Assembly: GCA_018433865.1 (NCBI GenBank)
Contig: JAHDQJ010000007.1
Location: 1 to 64,000, forward strand
Length of the DNA: 64,000 nucleotides
Direction: 5' to 3'
From: Spirochaetales bacterium
GTDB lineage: Bacteria > Spirochaetota > Spirochaetia > Sphaerochaetales > Sphaerochaetaceae
Shown one piece after another: positions 43,808 through 51,073 of this stretch. The notes under the pieces were generated by a model that was not told where the DNA came from, did no database searches, and saw nothing but the letters and a program-made list of their open reading frames with translations. The position numbers and the translations under genes were made by a program. Position 1 is the stretch's first letter. Every line of letters starts with the position of its first letter.

Positions 43808-45073
43808 TCAACCGCACCGGTAGTAGCTGTCAGGTTTTTCGTGCAAACTCTTCGACTCGGCACCGAATTCAACCAGAACCTCACGCACTTGGTTCCGGAA
43901 GGTCTGCTCCTCAGCAAGTGCCGCAACTGCTGTCTGGGCGAACATTCCCTTCTGGGCCTCCAGGATCATGCTTCGGCAGCGCAGTTCCGTCTCAATGGCC
44001 ACCTGTGCGATCCGTTCCCTCGCTTTCTGCGGTGCGATGAGGATGTGCTCGATCAACTCCAGCCGTTCCCGGGCAAAGCGATAGGCGAACCTGATGTCGG
44101 CATGGGGAGCAGTCTCGCATGCACTGTCGTCGACCGTGAACGGCAAGAACGGACTGTATGCAGGCAAGGGAGCACCGGTCATCCAGACCAACGGCACTCC
44201 GTCGTGGTACTCGACGATCATCGATGAGGCCGTACGGCTTTTCACGAATCCCGTGGCGTCCATGCAGATGGACCGCATGGAGTGATCCACCGAACCGGGT
44301 TTTCCTTCGTTGTGCCTGAGTATGGTCGCCATCGTCTCCCAATCGGCAGGGTTTCCTTCGAGCATGGACCTGCTGCGTTCCCTCCTGAACTCACCCTTCG
44401 TGAACCACAGATGCAATCGACTGGCATGCAAAGCAGCAAAATCGGTGGAATCCTTGCCGGTTTGTTCGTCGGCGAGGTGGTAGTCTTTCCCGATCGAGTA
44501 GGCGTTCGAGATGGAAGCAACCGATCCGACCTGCCGTGCAGCCCATCGTTTCCCTGCACTCTCGAACACCCATGCATCCTCGGCGTCTGCGAGGAGGAAT
44601 GAGTTGTGGTAGCGCAACGTACCCGCATACGATCCGTTGCCTCCCTGTCCGAACTCCTGCAGCAATCGAGAGATGAAATCGACACCTTCGCGGGCATTGC
44701 TCGCGTTGTGCAGGGCCAATCGCAGGATGTCCATCCCAAGCAACCCCTGTTTGTCCACCCGGGAGCGGGCGAAGACCGCTTCGTTGCCTATGGCCAAGCC
44801 CCGCTCGTTCACACCCATTTCCGCACCCCATATCCAGGATGGACGGCTGATCAGTGCCCTGATCGGATTCGTGAGCCCTTTTGCCGCTTCGACGAGACGG
44901 CGGTATTGGATCTTGTCATAGGAATCGCGATGTTCGGGGTGGCTCATTTCGTCCAAGCCTTCGCGACCCTCGACATATTGGATGATCTGCGGTTCTCCGG
45001 GATCCCGGTCGGAATTCTTGGCAAACAGGAACATCCCGGTATCCTTTGTCCGGCTCACCATCGTGTCGCACAT
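43808..45073 (-). CDS. C69-family dipeptidase (Ntn hydrolase)
   Basis: The 421-residue protein starts MCDTMVSR, placing Cys2 as the N-terminal nucleophile after Met removal. FAKNSDRDPGE and WGAEMGVNERGLAIGNEAVF are typical of the PepD/C69 family. It should cleave dipeptides in the cytoplasm. An upstream in-frame extension to 45190 overlaps msrBA and would bury the nucleophile. GAGG lies 7 nt before the ATG. It begins one base after the msrBA stop. Confidence 0.9.
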   Translation of the reverse strand: MCDTMVSRTKDTGMFLFAKNSDRDPGEPQIIQYVEGREGLDEMSHPEHRDSYDKIQYRRLVEAAKGLTNPIRALISRPSWIWGAEMGVNERGLAIGNEAVFARSRVDKQGLLGMDILRLALHNASNAREGVDFISRLLQEFGQGGNGSYAGTLRYHNSFLLADAEDAWVFESAGKRWAARQVGSVASISNAYSIGKDYHLADEQTGKDSTDFAALHASRLHLWFTKGEFRRERSRSMLEGNPADWETMATILRHNEGKPGSVDHSMRSICMDATGFVKSRTASSMIVEYHDGVPLVWMTGAPLPAYSPFLPFTVDDSACETAPHADIRFAYRFARERLELIEHILIAPQKARERIAQVAIETELRCRSMILEAQKGMFAQTAVAALAEEQTFRNQVREVLVEFGAESKSLHEKPDSYYRCG

Positions 45074-45074
45074 A

Positions 45075-46094
45075 TCAGAACCTCTTCGTCCAGCTGTGGC
45101 AGTACGGCTGGGTTCCCTTGTGCACATAATAATCCTGGTGGTACTCCTCTGCGGGCCAGAACTTTGCGGCCGGCAACAGCTTCGTGGCAATGCGCAGCCC
45201 CTTGTCCTGCAGGATGTCGAGCAGTCTCACGGCTGTGTCGTATTCATACTTGCCGCGGTAGAAGATCGCGGAGAGGTATTGATTCCCGATATCCGGCCCC
45301 TGTCCATCGGCCTGCGTGGGATCATGGATCTCGAGAAAATACTTCGTGAGCTCCTCGTAACTGATGACACGCGGATCATAGAGCACCTCGACTGCCTCCA
45401 GATGCCCCGTCGTATGGGTGAGGACCTGCTGGTAGGTCGGATTCGCAGCATGACCGCCGCTATAGCCGCTGGTGACCGAATGCACGCCGTCCAATTGTTC
45501 GAGCAGGTACTCCACCCCCCAGAAGCATCCTCCGGCATAGACGGCCTTCGCTACCGGATCACCTGGGCGGAACACCATCGAGACCGAATTGACACAGTGA
45601 CGGGTCTCCTTGTCGGTGAACCCTTCGTTGAAAAATACATGGCCGAGGTGCCCCTTGCAGGTGGCGCACACGATTTCGGTCCGCATCCCGTCGGCGTCGG
45701 CGTGCCGCTCGACCGCCTGAGGCAGCTCATCGTCGAACGATGGCCACCCGCATCCCGAGTGGAACTTGTCGGCAGAGTGATAGAGCGGAGAGTCGCACTG
45801 GCGACAATAGTAGGTTCCCTCGTCCACAGTATCGGTATAGGTACCGACGAAGGCCCGCTCAGTTCCTTTCTGGAGAATCACATGGGCTTCGAACAGATTG
45901 AGTTTCGCAAGCAGATCCTGCGACAACGGTTGGTATGGATAACGGTCCCCGATCGATTCCTTGTTCATGTCTGCAACCTTTTCCCCGGAGGAACGGATCT
46001 CCTCCCCGTTCTCTTGTTTCCCTGATGCCGACAACGGCATCAGACATGCGACCAACAGGACCACCACGACGATGCGCATTCCCTTGGTGCCCAC
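45075..46094 (-). CDS. Exported methionine sulfoxide reductase, MsrB-MsrA fusion
   Basis: The 339-residue protein has an N-terminal hydrophobic signal (RIVVVVLLVACLMPLSASG), either a Sec signal or a lipobox at LVAC. Residues about 45-185 are MsrB: zinc pairs YCRQC and CATC, SGCGWPSF, and the catalytic Cys in RHCVNSVSM. Residues about 190-339 are MsrA with its nucleophile in AGGCFWGVE. Together they repair both methionine sulfoxide diastereomers outside the cytoplasm. The GTG at 46094 has GGAGG 5 nt upstream; the internal ATG at 46079 does not. It shares an operon with DUF1295 and C69 genes. Confidence 0.93.
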   Translation of the reverse strand: MGTKGMRIVVVVLLVACLMPLSASGKQENGEEIRSSGEKVADMNKESIGDRYPYQPLSQDLLAKLNLFEAHVILQKGTERAFVGTYTDTVDEGTYYCRQCDSPLYHSADKFHSGCGWPSFDDELPQAVERHADADGMRTEIVCATCKGHLGHVFFNEGFTDKETRHCVNSVSMVFRPGDPVAKAVYAGGCFWGVEYLLEQLDGVHSVTSGYSGGHAANPTYQQVLTHTTGHLEAVEVLYDPRVISYEELTKYFLEIHDPTQADGQGPDIGNQYLSAIFYRGKYEYDTAVRLLDILQDKGLRIATKLLPAAKFWPAEEYHQDYYVHKGTQPYCHSWTKRF

Positions 46095-46133
46095 ATAAGC
46101 CTCCACCCGGTCCCACCAGGACCGGTTCCCCAG

Positions 46134-47030
46134 CTACCAGAGCTTGGGGAAGATCGGCCATACCGTCTTGCGATATGTTTCATACTCGACATATTTCTCT
46201 CTCGTGATCCCCTCCGTGAAGATGGTGGACCCGATGAAAAGCAGGGTGAGCAGGATCGGACCGGCGATGCTCCAATGGATCGCACTGCCGGTGGACGCAC
46301 TTCCCATGATATATGCGCTCCACCACACTCCCAGTTCCCCGAGGTAGTTCGGGTGACGGGATATCGCGAACAGTCCGGAAGTCCTGAATCCGCGCAGATA
46401 ATCGTCCTCGAAATCCTCCAGGCGAGGCAAATGCCCGTGCTTGGATTGCTGGAACACGAATTGCTGCTGATCCGCGATGGTCTCCAACACCAGGAAGGTG
46501 AGCAGGAGGACGGCTGCACCGATCACACCCACCGAAAGGCCCGGGTCGGTTTCCCTGGCAATCACATACAGCGGCAACGTGAAGCAGATGAACAGGAACT
46601 GCTGATAGACGGCGATGAACAGGAGGTTGAACAGCTGCCAGATGACGGGATTCCCGATTCGGGTACGGAGGATAGGCCACCGATAATCCTCCCCGCCGGT
46701 GTAGCCATCCCTTCGTGCGAAATTATAGGTGAGACGTACTCCCCAGAGCGTCACCAGTATCGCGGCGAGGGTCACGACGGTGGAAAAGCCTCCTGCAGCG
46801 GCATAGATCCACGCGTATGCCACGGGAGAGGTGCTCCACAACCGGTCGGTCCATGAGTAGTCGTTGGTGAACAAACCGAAGAGGAAGCTCACTGCAGCGG
46901 TAAGCGCCGTGATCATCCCGACAGTCACCAGGGGATTCGCGAGCGGTGCTTCCATTGCGAACAAGACCGACGCGAAACATCCGATGATGATGACGAAGAA
47001 CAGCATGATGGTTTTTACGGTTATCTTCAT
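46134..47030 (-). CDS. DUF1295/steroid-5-alpha-reductase-like membrane protein
   Basis: The 298-residue protein has six or seven membrane segments. The C-terminal half carries the DUF1295 signature: TSGLFAISRHPNYLGELGVWWSAY, then the end EYETYRKTVWPIFP. The family shares a fold with isoprenylcysteine methyltransferases and 5-alpha reductases, but bacterial functions are mostly unknown. Being directly upstream of the exported Msr fusion hints at an envelope redox or lipid role; that is inference. No Shine-Dalgarno is present; TATATT ends 6 nt before the ATG. Confidence 0.85.
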   Translation of the reverse strand: MKITVKTIMLFFVIIIGCFASVLFAMEAPLANPLVTVGMITALTAAVSFLFGLFTNDYSWTDRLWSTSPVAYAWIYAAAGGFSTVVTLAAILVTLWGVRLTYNFARRDGYTGGEDYRWPILRTRIGNPVIWQLFNLLFIAVYQQFLFICFTLPLYVIARETDPGLSVGVIGAAVLLLTFLVLETIADQQQFVFQQSKHGHLPRLEDFEDDYLRGFRTSGLFAISRHPNYLGELGVWWSAYIMGSASTGSAIHWSIAGPILLTLLFIGSTIFTEGITREKYVEYETYRKTVWPIFPKLW

Positions 47031-47065
47031 AGGAAAAATATACGTGGAGTGTCACGAAGAGACAA
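47031..47065 (-). promoter_or_regulatory. Leaderless promoter of the DUF1295-msrBA-C69 operon
   Basis: On the minus strand TTGTCT (47060-47065), a 17-bp spacer, TATATT (47037-47042), six bases, then ATG. The layout copies the rarA promoter almost exactly. Confidence 0.6.
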
Positions 47066-47172
47066 GCGTTATCTTGCGTCGCACAAGAGGAAATTGTGGG
47101 GAAAAGGATTTGATTTGTAGTGTCGCACATGGTACCCTTCTTCAGGATCAGAATGGAAATGGGAGATATGTG

Positions 47173-47748
47173 ATGAAAAAGATCGCCTTGGCCCTCGCGG
47201 CTTGTCTGGTAGTGATGCTGGTATCGGTCGGATGTACATCCGGAAAGGACGTTTCTGCACAGAAAGGACCTGCGATCATCGGTGCCGAGGGTGTAGTGCA
47301 GCCCGGGTGGGTGATGACCACGCCCAAGGGTGAGGATGTCCACTACGAGACCGGTTATGCGAAACTGAGTAACAAGGCAAACTCGATCAAGCGTGCCAGT
47401 GCCGACGGAAAGGAAAAGATTTCCCAGTGGATCAACACCACCGTGGAGAACGTGGTGGTCAATTATACGAGCGACATGGGGACCGAAGGGGACTTGCAGG
47501 CTCTTGAGGCGTTCGAGTCGATCTCCCGGCAGACTAGCGTCACGTCGCTGATGGGTGTCACCCAGGAGGCGTTGTGGGTTGATCCCGATGGAGGCGTATG
47601 GGTATTGCTTTCCATTCCCAAGGAGAACGTGGAAAAGGCCTTCCAAAGTGCATCCCAGGAGTTCGAGCGAAACGATGCAGCCCGTTATGCGGAATATAAG
47701 ATGGAAGAGGCGCTCGCGATGCTCGAACGGACGCTCGCGAACCAATGA
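47173..47748 (+). CDS. LPP20-like lipoprotein
   Basis: The 191-residue protein has a lipobox SVGC (about Cys21) after a hydrophobic signal. The mature part has the LPP20-type pattern: QPGWVMTTP, YETGYAKLSNKANSIKRASADGKEKISQWI, and a closing beta-helix segment (GGVWVLLSIPKENVEKAFQ). LPP20-like proteins are membrane-anchored and of uncertain function. GGGAGA lies 6 nt before the ATG. An upstream in-frame extension to 46864 runs antisense to the DUF1295 gene and is rejected. Confidence 0.8.
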   Translation: MKKIALALAACLVVMLVSVGCTSGKDVSAQKGPAIIGAEGVVQPGWVMTTPKGEDVHYETGYAKLSNKANSIKRASADGKEKISQWINTTVENVVVNYTSDMGTEGDLQALEAFESISRQTSVTSLMGVTQEALWVDPDGGVWVLLSIPKENVEKAFQSASQEFERNDAARYAEYKMEEALAMLERTLANQ

Positions 47749-47754
47749 TCGCAA

Positions 47755-48429
47755 TCAGCGACTCCTGACCAACTTGCCCTTGCAGAGGATTGCGTATTCC
47801 TGGATCGTCGCGATCTTGTCTGCGACGGAGACGATCACGCTCTCGGGATGACGGGGGAGGGCGAGCGTCTTGGGGAACATATGCTTGACGATGATGTCGG
47901 CCTCCAGCTCATTGACGGAAAAACAGGCCTTTGCATTGCGTAATGCGATATGGGGATGCTCCTTGCCATGTCGTGAACGCTTTTCGTCGGATGCTTTCCG
48001 CTCACGCCAGTCGTACAGGAAGAAATCGTGCAGCAGGCCGCCCCGTGCAGCCGCGTGATAGTCAAGTCCGAAAGCCTTTGCGATCACATACGACAGGTAG
48101 GAGACCCGCACCACATGATCATAGATGTGCGACGTGTGGTGAAAATGGTCCTTCAGTTTCATGAACTGCTGGTGATGCATGATATCGCCGACGATACGCA
48201 GGTACTCCCTTCGTCGAGGACGCGCGATCGCGTGCGGGATCCTGCCATTGCGTACTTGTGCGAAGTGGACGTGCGTGCCGAGCAGAAACACCAGCAGAGA
48301 GATGACGATGAACAGATATATGCTCACATCCGAGTAGAGCCTGATTGAGTGTGTGATCCGATCGGTCAGGTAGAAGCAGAACAACCCCAAGGGAAAGAGG
48401 AACAGCATCCTCAGCTGCCGATGATCCAT
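47755..48429 (-). CDS. HD-domain protein with N-terminal membrane segments
   Basis: The 224-residue protein starts with two hydrophobic segments (LRMLFLFPLGLFCFYL and YLFIVISLLVFLLG). An HD-type domain follows: HTSHIYDHVVRVSYLS, GGLLHDFFLYDW with the His-Asp pair, and a His in DIIVKHMFP. HD domains are metal-dependent phosphohydrolases, often acting on nucleotides; the substrate is unknown. The start is uncertain: the ATG at 48429 has no binding site, and GGAGG further upstream would suit only a CTG. Confidence 0.75.
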   Translation of the reverse strand: MDHRQLRMLFLFPLGLFCFYLTDRITHSIRLYSDVSIYLFIVISLLVFLLGTHVHFAQVRNGRIPHAIARPRRREYLRIVGDIMHHQQFMKLKDHFHHTSHIYDHVVRVSYLSYVIAKAFGLDYHAAARGGLLHDFFLYDWRERKASDEKRSRHGKEHPHIALRNAKACFSVNELEADIIVKHMFPKTLALPRHPESVIVSVADKIATIQEYAILCKGKLVRSR

Positions 48430-48984
48430 GATGCCTGCAACACGTGCAGCGAGTGGAATGTACAGTACGGTCCTCCAAAAACAAACTGAATCCAAATTTA
48501 TGGGAATATCGAAATCCCGTCTACCGTTTGTACATAAAGGGTGGTGCACGGTTGCGTCATGAGCATTATGACAACTTTGGTACATGCAGGTCTGCAAGAG
48601 CTTGGCAAGAGAGTATATTATTATTAATTCACCTGATTATCGTCATGTTGCATGTCAAAAGAGTTCATTAAAAATGACTTGGGAGAAACATAAAAAAAAT
48701 ATCCGATTATGATAAAATCATAAAGATATGTCATAATTAATTACTGTTCTCTTTTGTCTTTCACATCGAGAAATGTAATCAGTATAAAAGCAAATAATTG
48801 CTTTTCCACTTAACTTGTCATAACATATAAAAATTTTAGTCAATAAAAATATACCATTGATATATAAGGAATTATTAGAATTTTTGCTATTGACAGCTTA
48901 TCTGACAGTGCTAAGATTTACGGTGAAATAGGTGTTTGATTGTCATCATTGTTACGTAATCATCAGTGAATCGGAGGAACTCAC
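48430..48984 (+). other. AT-rich intergenic region with a strong promoter
   Basis: About 555 bp, markedly richer in A and T than its surroundings from about 48600 on. I find no convincing gene on either strand. TTGACA (48890-48895), a 16-bp spacer and TAAGAT (48912-48917) form a good promoter for the lipoprotein gene at 48985, leaving a leader of about 60 nt with CGGAGGA before the ATG. Many short A/T runs could bind nucleoid proteins. Confidence 0.6.
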
Positions 48985-51003
48985 ATGAGTAAAAAAATCA
49001 GGGGAATCGTGTATGCTTCTCTCTTGTGTCTTTTGTCAGTGGTAGCGCTGAGCTGTACGTTGGAGTCTTTCACTACCGGTGACCTTCACATTGTACTCGG
49101 GGATGACTCAATCGCGACCAGGACTATCGATACCGATATCGTGATGGATATCGCATACTATCGTATCGTGGGTGAAGGACCGGGTGAAACCTTCGAAGTT
49201 GAGAACCTGGAAACCGATTCCATCGTGATCGAGGATTTGGCCATCGGTACCTGGACCGTTACCGTCGAAGGCTTCAATGCCTCCGGTATTCTCATCGGGC
49301 GGGGATCCTCGAATGCCACCATCACCCGATCCGCTACGACAGAGGCATTGGTTACCGTCAGGCCGATATCCGGTGAAGGTACGCTCACCCTGGCAGTGGA
49401 TTGGACCGAAGGGATACTTTCCAATCCTTCCATTGAAGCGGCCTTGAACCTGTTCGATAGCGATGGTGAAATCGGACTTGAATTCACCCTTGAAGGCACT
49501 CATGCTAGCTACACCGGTACCATTCCTTCAGGATATTACCACTTGGAATTGACCCTGAATAATAATGATACCTTGATCTGGTCAAAGAACGCGATCGTAC
49601 GGATCGTAGCCGGTGGGACATCCGCTGCCACCTACACGATCAATCTGTTCGAAACCGGAACCGGAGCGATCGAGGTAGTGATCACGGAGGATCTGCGCAA
49701 CCCCATTCCCATCACGTTGAACGGCGTGGTGGAGAGTATCCAAGCAGGAGAATCGATCACTGTCACCGCTGAGTGTGCACAGACGCCCGATGAATTCGTC
49801 TGGTTGTTGAATGGAGAGGAGATCAGTTCCGATAGTACTACAGTCACGGTCACTCCTCCTGTCGGTACCTACTCATTGGATTTCCTCATGTACAAAGACT
49901 CCGTATATAGTTCCGAGGGATTTACGTTCAGCGTCTTGCCGATCGACCCTTCCGCAAGCTTGCAACTATACCTCAAGACCATGGCATGGGGTAGTGAGAA
50001 TTCCTGGCGGATCGACAATGCTGCAGGAACCGCAGTGGCAAGCGGCTCAGGATACTCATCGTATAATGAATACACCGTCGATCTGAGTCTGGCACCGGGA
50101 ACCTACACCTTGTATGGATTCGATTCCTGTGGAGACGGATGGTCACGATCGGTGGAACCAATGTCCTCCGTTCCCTTGTTCACGACCAGCTCTATTCCCT
50201 CCGACATGGGATACCTCAACATCACCCTTGGCTCGATGTTCCTCGTGCGGGAGTTCTATGTAGGAGCAAGCCAGGGGAGCATCACCTTCACCGTGCCTGC
50301 GTATGGAAGCGGCGAGGTGTCTGATGTACTGTGCTATGTCGATTATGATCATGCGGATAGCATATATATCCTGGGGGCGCTCGAGGCTCTTGGCTATGAG
50401 GTGACCCAGGCCTCCTCGGTGGACGATCTCAACCAAGCGACGCTTTCCGATACGTATGGGATGCTGATCATCTTCGAACAAGGCGATTGCTCGTTGGATT
50501 ACCTGGATATGAGCAATCTTGCAGGGTATATCTCTCGTGGCGGAAAGGTCATGGCAAATTCATGGTATATGAGAGAAAGCTTGGCAGCCTGCCTAGACGC
50601 TGCGTTCACCGGTAGTGTGGATTTGACCCCGATGACGATCACGGATGATTCGGTTTCTGACGGTGTGACCAATCCTGTTGCACTACGCACTGACGTATGG
50701 GCTGTTGATACCACCGGCCTCACGCCCGCATCTGGTGGCGTTTCCTTGGCAACTTTCCCTTCCAGCGAATCTGCTATCGTGTGGGGCAATGGTGGCAATA
50801 CGTTGCTTCTCGGGTTCCTGCAGGATACGGTGCCTTCCTCGGATGGCCAGAAGCTCTTCGAGAACTTGTTGCGGAAGATTGACGGCAGCACTCCGATGCC
50901 TGTCTCGTTATCGGGGCCGCGCACCGATGCACTCAAGTTCGTGGAACGCAGCGAATCGAGCATAGTCTCCGATTCCCGTACCAACAACTTGCTTGGTCTT
51001 TGA
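48985..51003 (+). CDS. Large lipoprotein, paralogous family, with a GATase-like C-terminal domain
   Basis: The 672-residue protein has lipobox ALSC (Cys24). Residues about 40-240 match the lipoproteins at 39721 and 51074, including TRTIDTDI near residue 47, IGTWTVTVEGFNASG, GEGTLTLAVDWTEG and IPSGYYHLELTL. Residues about 330-390 contain WGSENSWRID and YGFDSCGDGWS, a beta domain also seen in secreted multidomain proteins. Residues about 440-640 look like a Rossmann-type class I amidotransferase/ThuA fold (VLCYVDYDHADSIYILGALEALGYEV, GYISRGGKVMANSW) without an obvious catalytic Cys. It is probably surface- or periplasm-exposed. Confidence 0.75.
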   Translation: MSKKIRGIVYASLLCLLSVVALSCTLESFTTGDLHIVLGDDSIATRTIDTDIVMDIAYYRIVGEGPGETFEVENLETDSIVIEDLAIGTWTVTVEGFNASGILIGRGSSNATITRSATTEALVTVRPISGEGTLTLAVDWTEGILSNPSIEAALNLFDSDGEIGLEFTLEGTHASYTGTIPSGYYHLELTLNNNDTLIWSKNAIVRIVAGGTSAATYTINLFETGTGAIEVVITEDLRNPIPITLNGVVESIQAGESITVTAECAQTPDEFVWLLNGEEISSDSTTVTVTPPVGTYSLDFLMYKDSVYSSEGFTFSVLPIDPSASLQLYLKTMAWGSENSWRIDNAAGTAVASGSGYSSYNEYTVDLSLAPGTYTLYGFDSCGDGWSRSVEPMSSVPLFTTSSIPSDMGYLNITLGSMFLVREFYVGASQGSITFTVPAYGSGEVSDVLCYVDYDHADSIYILGALEALGYEVTQASSVDDLNQATLSDTYGMLIIFEQGDCSLDYLDMSNLAGYISRGGKVMANSWYMRESLAACLDAAFTGSVDLTPMTITDDSVSDGVTNPVALRTDVWAVDTTGLTPASGGVSLATFPSSESAIVWGNGGNTLLLGFLQDTVPSSDGQKLFENLLRKIDGSTPMPVSLSGPRTDALKFVERSESSIVSDSRTNNLLGL

Positions 51004-51073
51004 TTTCACGAAATAGAAAGCTTGGGGCACCGCTTGCATGGTGATGCCCCAGGTGATAGCCAAGAGGAATCGG

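Noticed and set aside
46864-47172. In-frame 5' extension of the LPP20-like gene
   Set aside because: It runs antisense through the DUF1295 gene and would bury the lipobox signal peptide.
49860-49875. A further CTACTCAT operator inside the lipoprotein gene
   Set aside because: Only the left 8 bases match, there is no mirrored half, and it lies within coding sequence.
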